NCBI RefSeq assembly: GCF_001424125.1
Contig: NZ_LMQI01000005.1
Span: 403,567-467,566, forward strand
Length of the DNA stretch: 64,000 nucleotides
Origin: Cellulomonas sp. Leaf395
GTDB taxonomy: Bacteria; Actinomycetota; Actinomycetes; Actinomycetales; Cellulomonadaceae
Direction: 5' to 3'
In this document: one piece after another, positions 26,287 to 34,924 of the stretch
Numbering within the stretch: position 1 is the stretch's first letter
Layout: every line of letters begins with the position of its first letter
Notes under the pieces: generated by a model
The model's database searches: none
Told to the model about the DNA's origin: nothing
The model's input: only the letters and a program-made list of their open reading frames with translations
Translations under genes and position numbers: made by a program

Positions 26287-28611
26287 ATGAGCGAAGACGT
26301 CCGCACGCCCGACACCGGTCTCACGCCGGCGCAGAGCGACTCCCCGTCGAGTCGCATGCGCTCGCGCCTGGGCCGCTTCGGCGCCCGCAGCGGTGCCGCG
26401 TTCCCGGCGATCGAGCCCGTCCTGCAGGCCGCGCGCACCAACCACCCCAAGGCCGACCTCGCGGTGGTCGAGCAGGCCTACGTGGTGGCCGAGAAGGCGC
26501 ACCGCGGTCAGCTGCGCAAGAGCGGCGACCCGTACATCACGCACCCCGTTGCCGTCGCGACGATCCTGGCCGAGCTGGGTATGACCCCGTCGACGCTCGC
26601 TGCCGCGCTGCTGCACGACACCGTCGAGGACACCGACTACTCGCTCGACCAGCTGCGTCGCGAGTTCGGCCCCGAGATCGCGATGCTGGTCGACGGCGTG
26701 ACCAAGCTGGACAAGGTCACCTACGGCGACGCGGCGCAGGCCGAGACCGTGCGCAAGATGGTCGTCGCCATGTCCCGGGACATCCGGGTGCTGGTCATCA
26801 AGCTCGCGGACCGCCTGCACAACGCCCGGACCTGGAAGTTCGTCGCGGCGGCGTCCGCGGAGAAGAAGGCGCGCGAGACGCTCGAGATCTACGCTCCGCT
26901 GGCACACCGCCTCGGCATGAACACGATCAAGTGGGAGCTGGAGGACCTGTCGTTCGCGACCCTCTACCCCAAGGTCTACGACGAGATCGTGCACCTGGTG
27001 GCCGAGCGGGCGCCGGCCCGTGAGGAGTACCTCGCGACGGTGCGGGAGCAGGTCGGTGCAGACCTGGGCAAGGCCAAGATCCGCGCGACGGTGACCGGTC
27101 GGCCGAAGCACTACTACTCGATCTACCAGAAGATGATCGTGCGCGGCCGCGACTTCGCGGACATCTACGACCTGGTCGGGGTCCGTGTCCTGGTCGACTC
27201 GGTGCGGGACTGCTACGCGGCGCTCGGTGCGCTGCACGCGCGGTGGAACCCGGTGCCGGGGCGGTTCAAGGACTACATCGCGATGCCCAAGTTCAACCTG
27301 TACCAGTCGTTGCACACGACGGTGATCGGACCCGGCGGCAAGCCGGTCGAGATCCAGATCCGCACGCACGACATGCACCGCCGCGCCGAGTACGGCGTCG
27401 CCGCGCACTGGAAGTACAAGGAGAGCGCGAAGAACGCGGGGACGACGGACAAGGACTCCGCCGGCAACGACATGCAGTGGCTGCGGCAGCTGGTCGACTG
27501 GCAGAAGGAGACGGCCGACCCGAGCGAGTTCCTCGACTCGCTGCGGTTCGAGATCGCCGGGTCCGAGGTCTACGTCTTCACGCCGAAGGGCGACGTGATC
27601 GGGCTGCCGTCCGGCTCGACCCCCGTCGACTTCGCGTACGCGGTGCACACCGAGGTGGGCCACCGCACGATGGGCGCCCGGGTCAACGGACGCCTGGTGC
27701 CGCTGGACTCGTCGCTCGAGAACGGCGACGTGGTCGACGTCTTCACGTCGAAGTCCGAGACTGCGGGCCCGTCACGCGACTGGCTCGGGTTCGTCAAGAG
27801 CCCTCGTGCGCGCAACAAGATCCGCCAATGGTTCTCCAAGGAGCGTCGCGAAGAGGCGATCGAGCACGGCAAGGACGCCATCGCCAAGGCGATGCGCAAG
27901 CAGAACCTGCCCATCCAGCGCCTCCTCTCGCACGAGTCCCTCGTGGCTCTCGCCAACGAGATGCGCTACGCGGACGTCTCGGCGCTGTACGCAGCGATCG
28001 GCGAGGGGCAGGTGTCGGCCGGCACGGTCGTGCAGCGTCTCGTGCAGTCGATGGGTGGGGAGCCGGCGGCCGAGGAGGACCTCGCCGAGGTTGCCCGGCC
28101 GGGCCAGACGCAGCGGCGGGTCCGCACGGGCGATCCCGGCGTCGTGGTCAAGGGCGTGGACGACATCTGGGTGAAGCTGGCCAAGTGCTGCACGCCGGTC
28201 CCGGGTGACGACATCGTCGGCTTTGTGACGCGCGGTGCAGGGGTAAGCGTGCACCGCAGCGACTGCATCAACGTGACGAGCCTCCGCTCGGAGCCGGAGC
28301 GCATGGTCGACGTCGCCTGGAGCCACAACAGCACGTCGCTGTTCCTCGTGCAGATCCAGGTCGAGGCGCTGGACCGTAGCCGTCTGCTCTCGGACGTCAC
28401 GCGCGTGCTGTCCGACTCGCACGTGAACATCCTCTCGGCGTCGGTCTCGACGTCGCGTGACCGGGTCGCGCTCTCGCGGTTCGTGTTCGAGATGGCCGAG
28501 CCGGGGCACCTCGCCTCCGTCCTGGCCGCGGTGCGCAAGGTCGAGGGAGTGTTCGACGTCTACCGCATCACGGGGTCCAAGGCGGCCGAGGAGCCGGCGA
28601 TCCGCGCCTGA
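26287..28611 (+). CDS. rel: Bifunctional (p)ppGpp synthetase/hydrolase
   Basis: A 774-residue RelA/SpoT homologue. It has the HD hydrolase ([26 protein letters not shown], about 111), the synthetase ([25 protein letters not shown]), TGS ([26 protein letters not shown]), the cysteine-rich helical region ([16 protein letters not shown]) and a C-terminal ACT domain. Both catalytic sites look intact, so it should make and degrade the alarmone. ATG 26287 follows GGGAGGGGG; an in-frame GTG at 26272 would remove this Shine-Dalgarno. Confidence 0.96.
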   Translation: MSEDVRTPDTGLTPAQSDSPSSRMRSRLGRFGARSGAAFPAIEPVLQAARTNHPKADLAVVEQAYVVAEKAHRGQLRKSGDPYITHPVAVATILAELGMTPSTLAAALLHDTVEDTDYSLDQLRREFGPEIAMLVDGVTKLDKVTYGDAAQAETVRKMVVAMSRDIRVLVIKLADRLHNARTWKFVAAASAEKKARETLEIYAPLAHRLGMNTIKWELEDLSFATLYPKVYDEIVHLVAERAPAREEYLATVREQVGADLGKAKIRATVTGRPKHYYSIYQKMIVRGRDFADIYDLVGVRVLVDSVRDCYAALGALHARWNPVPGRFKDYIAMPKFNLYQSLHTTVIGPGGKPVEIQIRTHDMHRRAEYGVAAHWKYKESAKNAGTTDKDSAGNDMQWLRQLVDWQKETADPSEFLDSLRFEIAGSEVYVFTPKGDVIGLPSGSTPVDFAYAVHTEVGHRTMGARVNGRLVPLDSSLENGDVVDVFTSKSETAGPSRDWLGFVKSPRARNKIRQWFSKERREEAIEHGKDAIAKAMRKQNLPIQRLLSHESLVALANEMRYADVSALYAAIGEGQVSAGTVVQRLVQSMGGEPAAEEDLAEVARPGQTQRRVRTGDPGVVVKGVDDIWVKLAKCCTPVPGDDIVGFVTRGAGVSVHRSDCINVTSLRSEPERMVDVAWSHNSTSLFLVQIQVEALDRSRLLSDVTRVLSDSHVNILSASVSTSRDRVALSRFVFEMAEPGHLASVLAAVRKVEGVFDVYRITGSKAAEEPAIRA

Positions 28612-28614
28612 CCG

Positions 28615-29175
28615 TCACAGGTCCTGCAGCGTGGCGTGAGCCTGACGTATCCCGCGGTGTCCGCGCAGCTCGGCCAGCACGGCCAACGCGCGGGTGGGCT
28701 CGAAGCCGACGTCTTGCAGCGCCCGCAGGGTCGGTAAAGCTTCGGCGGCCGAAAGCATCCGTGCGATGTCGATGCCGGTGCGCTGGACCGACGTGGCCCG
28801 GTGCGCGCCGACGCGCACCACGTCCGCCGGTGACAGGTCCGCTTCTGCGGCGACACGGGCGGGGTGCGGGTCGGCCCGGCGCTCGCCCGTCCGGACCAGC
28901 ACCTCGACCCGGACCGGCGGGAAGCGGCCAGTGTGCACCCAGGCGGCGGTCCGACGACCGATCACGCCCCGGGCAGGGACCAGAGGAGCGAGCGCGATCG
29001 CGCGTACATCGGGGGTGTCGACGAGATCCGCGGCGATGGCGACGTCCCCCCAGACGAGGCGGACGACCCCGTCGCGCAGCAGGCCGAACCACGCGGCGGC
29101 GCCGACGTCGTCGCGGCTCACTGTGCGGGGGAGGGCCGGGACGGTCGCGCGGAACTCGTCGAGGCGGCTGCTCAC
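28615..29175 (-). CDS. AbiEi-like antitoxin-family protein (orphan)
   Basis: A 186-residue protein. RTAAWVHTG and PPVRVEVLV, the Arg-rich turn, then VVRVGAHRATSVQRTGIDIA match the pattern of actinobacterial 'type IV TA AbiEi family antitoxin' proteins (RxxAAWLHG... VTSPxRTAxDLAR). The N-terminal winged-helix part is short. No AbiEii nucleotidyltransferase toxin lies next to it, so a toxin-antitoxin role is doubtful. The GTG 29175 start is tentative. Its stop is 4 bp from the rel stop. Confidence 0.55.
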   Translation of the reverse strand: MSSRLDEFRATVPALPRTVSRDDVGAAAWFGLLRDGVVRLVWGDVAIAADLVDTPDVRAIALAPLVPARGVIGRRTAAWVHTGRFPPVRVEVLVRTGERRADPHPARVAAEADLSPADVVRVGAHRATSVQRTGIDIARMLSAAEALPTLRALQDVGFEPTRALAVLAELRGHRGIRQAHATLQDL

Positions 29176-29235
29176 CGGAGCAGCATGACGCTCGGACAGG
29201 CAACCCAGCGGCGCGTGGCTGGATCTGTGGACGGA

Positions 29236-29266
29236 CGAGGCCCCCGCCGCAGGGGCGAGGGCCTCG
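29236..29266. terminator. Terminator downstream of the DUF349 gene
   Basis: CGAGGCCC/GGGCCTCG pair, with an inner GC stem, 19 bp beyond the DUF349 stop on the minus strand. It separates that gene from the AbiEi-like gene. Confidence 0.6.
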
Positions 29267-29284
29267 GACGGTCGACGAGGTCCG

Positions 29285-31303
29285 TCAGCCGCGCGCGTCC
29301 TGCGCGGCGCGCTGCACCTGCTCGAGCCAGGCACGACGGGCGTCGAGAGCGGCCTGCGCGTCGGCGATCTTGCGGGCGTCGCCCGCGGCCTTGGCACGGT
29401 CGAGGTCGGCCTCGAGCCCCGCGATCGCCTGCTCGAGCTGCGCCGCAGCCCCCTCGGCGCGCGCACGCGTCTCGGGGTTGGTGCGTCGCCACTGGGCCTG
29501 GTCGGTGTCCCGGATCGCGGTCTCGACGGCCCGAAGCCGGCCCTCGATGCGCTGGACGTCGGCGCGCGGGACCTTGCCGGCGGCCTCCCAGCGGTCCTGG
29601 ATCCGGTGCAGCGCCGACTTGGCCGCGGCCAGGTCGGTCACGGGAAGGAGCGCCTCCGCCTCGACCAGCAGTGCCTCCTTGACCTCGAGGTTGGCGCGGA
29701 ACTCCTCGTCGGTCGCGGCCGACTGGGCGTCACGGGCCGCGAAGAACGCGTCCTGCGCCGCACGGAAGCGGGCCCACAGGGCGTCGTCGTCGGCCCGGCT
29801 CGCCCGCCCGGCGGCCTTCCACTGCGCCATCAGGTCGCGGAACACCCCGGCGGTGGCACCCCAGTCGGTGCTGGACTGCAGCCGCTCGGCCTCGGTGACC
29901 AGGTTCTCCTTGACCTGCTTGGCGGACGCGTTGCGCGACTCCAGCTCGGCGAAGAAGTGGCGACGTTCGCGGTCGAACGTCGTGCGCGCGTGGCTGAACC
30001 GCTTCCAGAGCGACTCCTCCGTCGGCCGGTCGAGGCGCGGGCCGGTGCGCTGCGCTTCCTTCCACTGGTCGAGCAGGAGGCGCAGCTGCTCGCCCGCGGG
30101 ACGCCACTGGATGCGCGACGGGTCGGTCGAGGCGATCTTCTCGGCCTGCTCGACGATCTCGGTCCGGGCGGCCACTGCAGCCTCCCGCGCCGCGGCCCGC
30201 TCGGCCTCGGCGACGGCTCGACGCTCCGCGGCGGTCGCGCGCAGCGCCTCGAGACGGGAACGCAGCCCGTCCAGGTCACCGACCGCGGCGGGCTCGGCCA
30301 CCTCGTCCGTCAGCTTGGCCAGGGTCTGGTCGATCTCCTTGACCGACAGGTCCGTAGCGGCGAGGCGTGCCTCGAACAGCGTGACCTTCGCCTGCAGGTC
30401 GAGGAAACGACGCACGTAGAGCGCGAGCGCATCCTCGGTGGTCGCGCCGGGATACTGACCCACGACCCGCTCACCCGCGGCCTCGCGCACCGAGACGTTG
30501 CCCTCGTCGTCGACGCTGCCGAACGTCGCGGCGTGCGCCGCCTCCGCGGCATCCTGCGGAGGTGCGACCGGCGCGGCCGGAGCGGCGGCGGCGATCGTCG
30601 TCGGCGTGGGGTGGGCCGGCGGGTGCGGGACCGGGCGCGGGCGCGGAACCGGGCGAGCGGACGAGGGCATCGGCACGGGACTCGCCGCGGGGGTCGGCTC
30701 CGGCTCCGTCGTGGCGTCGGCCGGGGCGGACTCAGGGTCCGTCGTGGTGTCGGCGGTGGCGGGTTCCGGCTCCGCGGTGGCGGGCTCCGGCTCCGTGATT
30801 GCGTCGGCTGCTGCCGGGTCCGGTGCCGCCGCCACGTCCGCCGCTGCGGGTCCGGCCTCGCTCACCGGCTCCGGTGCTGCCGCCACGTCCGCCGCTGCGG
30901 GTCCGGCCTCGCTCACCGGCTCCGGTGCTGCCGCCACGTCCGCCGCTGCCGGTTCGGGATCGCTGACCGGCTCGGACGTGTCGTCGGCCGCCGCGACGGC
31001 GACGGCATCGTCGGCCGGAGCATCGCCGGATGCGTCCTCGGCCGGAACATCGACGGGTGCGTCGTCTGCCTGAACGTTGACGGGTGCGTCGTCTGTCGGG
31101 ACGTCGACGGGCGTGTCGTCCGCGGGTGCCGCGTCGAGCGCTGCGGCGTCCTCGGGCGTGTCGACCGGGGGAGCGTCCTCCGTGACCGTCTCGGGAGCCG
31201 CTGCCTCGACCTCGTCGGGCACGGCAGGTGCCTCGAGCCGCTCGGCGTCTGCTGCCGGCACGGTGTCGTCGGGTACGGGACCGGACGTCGGGGTCTGCGT
31301 CAC
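29285..31303 (-). CDS. DUF349 repeat protein with a long acidic Ala/Pro-rich N-terminus
   Basis: A 672-residue cytoplasmic protein. Residues 1 to about 270 are low-complexity (Ala, Pro, Asp, Glu, Thr) and include a 17-residue tandem repeat. From about residue 280 follow long helical, partly coiled-coil segments with DUF349 repeats (QWKEAQRTGPRLDRPTEESLWKRF; QWKAAGRASRADDDALWARF; DRWEAAGKVPRADVQRIEGR). The family is widespread in Actinobacteria and its function is unknown. GTG 31303 overlaps the stop of the upstream cyclophilin gene (GTGA), so the two are co-translated. Confidence 0.88.
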   Translation of the reverse strand: MTQTPTSGPVPDDTVPAADAERLEAPAVPDEVEAAAPETVTEDAPPVDTPEDAAALDAAPADDTPVDVPTDDAPVNVQADDAPVDVPAEDASGDAPADDAVAVAAADDTSEPVSDPEPAAADVAAAPEPVSEAGPAAADVAAAPEPVSEAGPAAADVAAAPDPAAADAITEPEPATAEPEPATADTTTDPESAPADATTEPEPTPAASPVPMPSSARPVPRPRPVPHPPAHPTPTTIAAAAPAAPVAPPQDAAEAAHAATFGSVDDEGNVSVREAAGERVVGQYPGATTEDALALYVRRFLDLQAKVTLFEARLAATDLSVKEIDQTLAKLTDEVAEPAAVGDLDGLRSRLEALRATAAERRAVAEAERAAAREAAVAARTEIVEQAEKIASTDPSRIQWRPAGEQLRLLLDQWKEAQRTGPRLDRPTEESLWKRFSHARTTFDRERRHFFAELESRNASAKQVKENLVTEAERLQSSTDWGATAGVFRDLMAQWKAAGRASRADDDALWARFRAAQDAFFAARDAQSAATDEEFRANLEVKEALLVEAEALLPVTDLAAAKSALHRIQDRWEAAGKVPRADVQRIEGRLRAVETAIRDTDQAQWRRTNPETRARAEGAAAQLEQAIAGLEADLDRAKAAGDARKIADAQAALDARRAWLEQVQRAAQDARG
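30831..30983 (-). repeat. 51-bp tandem repeat inside the DUF349 gene
   Basis: Two identical 51-bp units (30831-30881 and 30882-30932) are followed by a diverged third (30933-30983). Each encodes 17 residues of the PEPVSEAGPAAADVAAA type on the minus strand. The frame is kept, so copy number can change without a frameshift. Confidence 0.85.
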
Positions 31304-32067
31304 TGGATGTTCACTCCCTCGATGATGACGTCGGACACCGGGACCTGGGTCCCTTCGATGGTGCCCGCGTCGGCGATGGCCTGCAGCACGTCCATGCCGG
31401 ACGTGATGTGGCCGAACACGGTGTAGCCACCCGCAGTGTCTGCGGGAATAGGTGAGTCCTGGAAGACGAGGAAGAACTGGCTGCCCATCGAGCTGCCGTC
31501 GTTGCCGGTGCGTGCCATGGCGATCGTGCCCGCCGGGTACACGCCGTCGGCCGGTGCGTTCTCGATCGGGCCCCACGTGTAGCCGGGCCCGCCGGTGCCG
31601 CCCGTGGTCGGGTCGACGGTGCCGAGCGCAGTCGGGTCGCCGCACTGGAGGACGAAGATGCCCTCCTGCGTCAGTCGGTGGCACTTCGTCGTGTCGAAGT
31701 AGCCCTCACCGGCGAGCGTGACGAAGTTGGCGACGGCCTGCGGGGCAGCAGCGCCGTCGAGCTCGATGCCGAGGTCGCCCTGGGTGAGCGCGATCTGGCC
31801 GGTCCAGGTGCGGTTCTCTGCGAGCGCCGGGTCGGGCACGTCGGCCGAGTTCGCCTGGACGGTGGCGGACGGCGTGGGCGTCGCGGCGGGCTCGTCGTCG
31901 TCGGTGAGGGCGAGCGCGGCGACGACACCGGTGGTGAGGACGAGGGCGGCGACGATGCTGCCGGCGATGACACGCTGGCGGTGGCGGCGGGCGCGCGCCT
32001 TGGTCTGGCGCTCCTGCCACTTCTCGTATCGGCGGCGCTCGTACTCACGCTCGCTCTTGGTGGACAC
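31300..32067 (-). CDS. Membrane-anchored cyclophilin-type peptidyl-prolyl isomerase
   Basis: A 255-residue protein. A basic N-terminus (RRHRQRV) precedes one membrane helix (about residues 35-55, IAGSIVAALVLTTGVVAALAL), a short linker and a cyclophilin domain. The domain begins after about residue 85, with FVTLAGEGYFDTTKCHRLT, MARTGNDGSSMGSQFF and YTVFGHITSGMDVL. It probably folds exported proteins on the outer membrane face. The canonical FHR catalytic segment is CHRL here, as in other actinobacterial membrane cyclophilins. GTG 32067 is chosen. It is coupled to the DUF349 gene. Confidence 0.9.
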   Translation of the reverse strand: MSTKSEREYERRRYEKWQERQTKARARRHRQRVIAGSIVAALVLTTGVVAALALTDDDEPAATPTPSATVQANSADVPDPALAENRTWTGQIALTQGDLGIELDGAAAPQAVANFVTLAGEGYFDTTKCHRLTQEGIFVLQCGDPTALGTVDPTTGGTGGPGYTWGPIENAPADGVYPAGTIAMARTGNDGSSMGSQFFLVFQDSPIPADTAGGYTVFGHITSGMDVLQAIADAGTIEGTQVPVSDVIIEGVNIQ

Positions 32068-32216
32068 GCACACGCTCCTCGCGTCGTCGTGCGGTGCGGC
32101 TGGTCGTCCGCCAGCCGCACTGCATGAAGGGGACCCGGGACAGTCTAGGCAAGGCTTGGCGACGGGCCACCAGCGGCGGCGCCGTGCGACATCACAGTCC
32201 GGACACGCCCGACGGC

Positions 32217-32222
32217 TACCGT
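32217..32222 (+). promoter_or_regulatory. -10 element of the MBL-fold gene (leaderless)
   Basis: TACCGT ends 7 bp before ATG 32230, which places the transcription start at or beside the start codon. Confidence 0.45.
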
Positions 32223-32229
32223 GCGTCTC

Positions 32230-32946
32230 ATGCAGGTCGTCACGGTCGTGTCCGCGGTCTTCGGTGCCAGGTGCTCCGTCCTGCTCGACGACGACGGGTC
32301 GTGCGTCGTCATCGACGCAGGCGCCGGGGTCACCGACGACGTCCTGGCACTCGTCGCGCAGCGGGAGCTGCGTCCGGCCGCCGTGCTGGCCACGCACGGT
32401 CACGTCGACCACACGTGGGACGCCGGTCGGCTGTCCGCCGCGCTCGACGTGCCCGTCGTCCTGCACGCCGCCGACGTCTACCGGCTCGCGGACCCGTTCG
32501 GCACGCTCGGGCTCCTCGGCTTCGCGGGGCGCCCGACGCACGACCCTTCGGGGCCGCTCGCACAGGCGCTGGCCGCGACGGGGATCGACCCGACGGGCTA
32601 CGTGGCCCCACAGCGGGTCGAGCCGTTCGGGGCCGTCGACGACGTCCGCTCGGCCGACACGGTGCTCGAGCTCGGCAGCTTGCGGATCGTCGCCCGGCAC
32701 GCGCCGGGGCACACGGAAGGGTCGACGCTCTACCTGCTGGGGTCGCTCGCGTTCACGGGGGACGTCCTGTTCGCGGGCTCGGTGGGTCGCACGGACCTGC
32801 CGGGCGGGCACCACGCGACGATGCAGAGAACGCTGCGGGAGGTCGTCGCGACGCTGCCGGCCGACACCGTCGTGGTTCCCGGACACGGGCCCACCACCGA
32901 CATCGCGACCGAGTTGGCCCACAACCCGTACCTCGCGCCGCCCTGA
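32230..32946 (+). CDS. MBL-fold metallo-hydrolase (glyoxalase II-like)
   Basis: A 238-residue metallo-beta-lactamase-fold hydrolase. ATHGHVDHTWDAG (HxHxDH, about residue 54), the later metal ligands in HAPGHTEGS and FTGDVLFAGSVGR, and VVPGHGPTTD form the binuclear site. Actinobacterial homologues act on glutathione-like or persulfide thioesters, but the substrate here is unknown. It diverges from the cyclophilin gene. ATG 32230 is favoured by the -10; GTG 32221 is in frame. Confidence 0.85.
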   Translation: MQVVTVVSAVFGARCSVLLDDDGSCVVIDAGAGVTDDVLALVAQRELRPAAVLATHGHVDHTWDAGRLSAALDVPVVLHAADVYRLADPFGTLGLLGFAGRPTHDPSGPLAQALAATGIDPTGYVAPQRVEPFGAVDDVRSADTVLELGSLRIVARHAPGHTEGSTLYLLGSLAFTGDVLFAGSVGRTDLPGGHHATMQRTLREVVATLPADTVVVPGHGPTTDIATELAHNPYLAPP

Positions 32947-32962
32947 CCTCTGTCGTGGCGGC

Positions 32963-32991
32963 TTGACATACGTTCGAACACATGTTCGCAT
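32963..32991 (+). promoter_or_regulatory. SOS-type promoter of the radical SAM gene
   Basis: A perfect -35 TTGACA (32963-32968) and a -10 TCGCAT (32986-32991) are 17 bp apart. The box TCGAAC-ACAT-GTTCGC (32974-32989; consensus TCGAAC-N4-GTTCGA, 11 of 12) fills the spacer and overlaps the -10, an ideal place for LexA repression. The -10 ends 6 bp before ATG 32998, so the mRNA should be leaderless. Confidence 0.75.
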
Positions 32992-32997
32992 GTCGGC

Positions 32998-34071
32998 ATG
33001 CGATGGGATGCGCAGAAGCTGGGCACGGACGACACGGCGGCGCTGCCCGGGCTGGCGCTCGCCGGGCTGCTGCGCAGTGTCCGGACGCCCGAGTTCGCCG
33101 GAGTGACGTTCCACGAAGTCGTGTGCCGCAGTGCGCTGAACAAGGTGCCCGAGGCGTCGCGGATGCCCTTCCGCTGGACGGTGAACCCGACGAGGGGATG
33201 CCTCCACGCATGCACCTACTGCTTTGCCCGGCCGACGCACGAGTACCTGGAGATGGACGCCGGTCGGGACTTCGAGACGCAGATCGTGGTGAAGACGAAC
33301 GTCGTCGACGTCCTGCGCGCGGAGCTGGCACGGCCGTCGTGGAAGCAGGAGCACGTCGCGCTCGGCACCAACACCGACCCGTACCAACGGGTCGAGGGTC
33401 GGTACCGGTTCATGCCGGGGATCATCGAGTCGCTCGCGCACAGCGGCACGCCCCTGTCCATCCTCACCAAGGGCACGCTGCTGCGTCGCGACCTGCCGCT
33501 CCTCGCGGAGGTCGCGCGTGCCGTTCCGGTCGGGATCGGCGTCTCGCTGGCGATCCGGGACGAGACGCTGCAGCAGGCCGTGGAGCCAGGGACACCGACG
33601 CCCCGGGCTCGGCTCGACCTCATCCGTGCGGTGCGGGAGGCGGGGCTGCCGTGCGGGGTGATGGTTGCTCCGGTGCTGCCGTGGCTGACCGACGACCGGG
33701 CGCATCTCGACTCCCTGCTGCGCGACCTCGCTGACGCCGGAGCGACCGGCGTGACGGTCCTTCCGCTGCACCTGCGGGGACCGGTGAAGCCGCTCTTCCT
33801 TGCCTGGCTGCGCGACCACGCGCCCGCGCTCGTCCGCCGGTACGAGGTGCTGTACGGGCGGGGTGCGTACGCGCCGCGCGAGTACGTGCGATGGCTCGAC
33901 GAGCGGGTCCGTCCGCTGCTCGTGCGGCACGGCTTCGCCGACCGGGCGGGCCACCGTGCCGGCCGGTACGAGACTCCTGGGGAGGGCTCCTACCCCGCCG
34001 GGAGCCTCGCCTCGGCCGGGCTGACGGTGCTCGAGCCGACGGTCGCGGCGGCACAGCCTGTTCTCTTCTGA
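32998..34071 (+). CDS. Radical SAM protein, Rv2578c / SplB-like family
   Basis: A 357-residue protein with the cluster motif CLHACTYC (CxxxCxxC, residues 68-75) that holds a 4Fe-4S cluster and SAM. Conserved surroundings are WTVNPTRGCLHACTYCFARP, the ALGTNTDPYQRVE segment and SILTKGTLLRRDLPLL. The family includes distant relatives of spore photoproduct lyase, but the substrate of the Rv2578c group is unknown. The SOS-type promoter suggests a role after DNA damage. The N-terminal residues before the cluster motif are typical of the group. Confidence 0.88.
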   Translation: MRWDAQKLGTDDTAALPGLALAGLLRSVRTPEFAGVTFHEVVCRSALNKVPEASRMPFRWTVNPTRGCLHACTYCFARPTHEYLEMDAGRDFETQIVVKTNVVDVLRAELARPSWKQEHVALGTNTDPYQRVEGRYRFMPGIIESLAHSGTPLSILTKGTLLRRDLPLLAEVARAVPVGIGVSLAIRDETLQQAVEPGTPTPRARLDLIRAVREAGLPCGVMVAPVLPWLTDDRAHLDSLLRDLADAGATGVTVLPLHLRGPVKPLFLAWLRDHAPALVRRYEVLYGRGAYAPREYVRWLDERVRPLLVRHGFADRAGHRAGRYETPGEGSYPAGSLASAGLTVLEPTVAAAQPVLF

Positions 34072-34074
34072 GAC

Positions 34075-34090
34075 TCCGCCGGGCGGCGGA
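34075..34090 (+). terminator. Short hairpin after the radical SAM gene
   Basis: TCCGCC/GGCGGA stem with a 4-nt loop, 3 bp after the stop. Weak and without a T-tract. Confidence 0.35.
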
Positions 34091-34197
34091 ACCTGCTCGA
34101 AGCCTGGACGATGAACCGCGTGGGGCCTTCTCGACCGTCGCCCTGCAGCCCGTCCCGCCACCCGCGGGTCCCTCCGGCACGAGGTGTGACACGAGAG

Positions 34198-34872
34198 ATG
34201 ACGAGCCCGACCGGCACCGAGCACGCGGGGAGCGCCGCGCCCCGCCGCGTCACGTTCGACGGGCACATCGCGGGGTTCGGCACCACCGAGGGCACGCGGA
34301 TCGTCGTGGGGCGGTGGCGGACGTCGCCGCTCGGCTCCTTCACCGACGTGATGGTCGAGCGCGCCGACGGGCTGCGCGTGCTGCTGGCTCCCAGCGACGA
34401 CGTCGCAGACCTCGTGGCCGGCACCTATGCGTTCGACGCGGTGCACGTGGTTCCGGTCGGGCTGCGCGCGGACGAAGAGCGACGACGGTGGCGCCTGCGC
34501 GCCGGCCCGCTGACGGCGGATCTCGCACTCGGTTCGCGCACGCGCCTCGGACGCCTGCTCGTCGCGCTGCCCCGCCACGATGCCGTCGCACCGCTCGTCG
34601 CCGGCGCCGCCGATCCGCTCGCACGCCTGTTCCTCGACGGCGTCCGTACCCGCGGAACCGCGGGCCAGGGCAGGCGCGAGTGGTACGTCGCCAGCGACCA
34701 GCACGCGATCACCGCGGTCCGAGCTCTCTGGGGGTCGGCCGACCTCGGCGCCGTGGCGCCCGTCGTGCCTGCAGTGCGGTTCGGATTCTCCTCGGTGCCG
34801 ACGGCACCGACCGTGACGCGCGTGCGGACGATCATCGAATTGTCGGCGGGCCGCACGCAGACCGGGCACTAA
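34198..34872 (+). CDS. Conserved hypothetical protein (actinobacterial)
   Basis: A 224-residue protein that I cannot assign to a characterised family. [23 protein letters not shown] and [24 protein letters not shown] read like a conserved beta-rich domain. [19 protein letters not shown] and [18 protein letters not shown] are further conserved-looking blocks. No signal peptide or membrane helix. It lies 52 bp upstream of aspS, with no obvious link. ATG 34198 follows ACGAGAG, a modest ribosome-binding site. Confidence 0.65.
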   Translation: MTSPTGTEHAGSAAPRRVTFDGHIAGFGTTEGTRIVVGRWRTSPLGSFTDVMVERADGLRVLLAPSDDVADLVAGTYAFDAVHVVPVGLRADEERRRWRLRAGPLTADLALGSRTRLGRLLVALPRHDAVAPLVAGAADPLARLFLDGVRTRGTAGQGRREWYVASDQHAITAVRALWGSADLGAVAPVVPAVRFGFSSVPTAPTVTRVRTIIELSAGRTQTGH

Positions 34873-34924
34873 GATCGTGCGGGCGTCCGCAGGGCGCCCC
34901 ACCCCCGAACCCGAAGGATCTTCC

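Noticed and set aside
30780..30983. Repeats considered as a CRISPR array or satellite
   Set aside because: The 51-bp units are contiguous, without unique spacers, and lie in frame within the DUF349 coding sequence.
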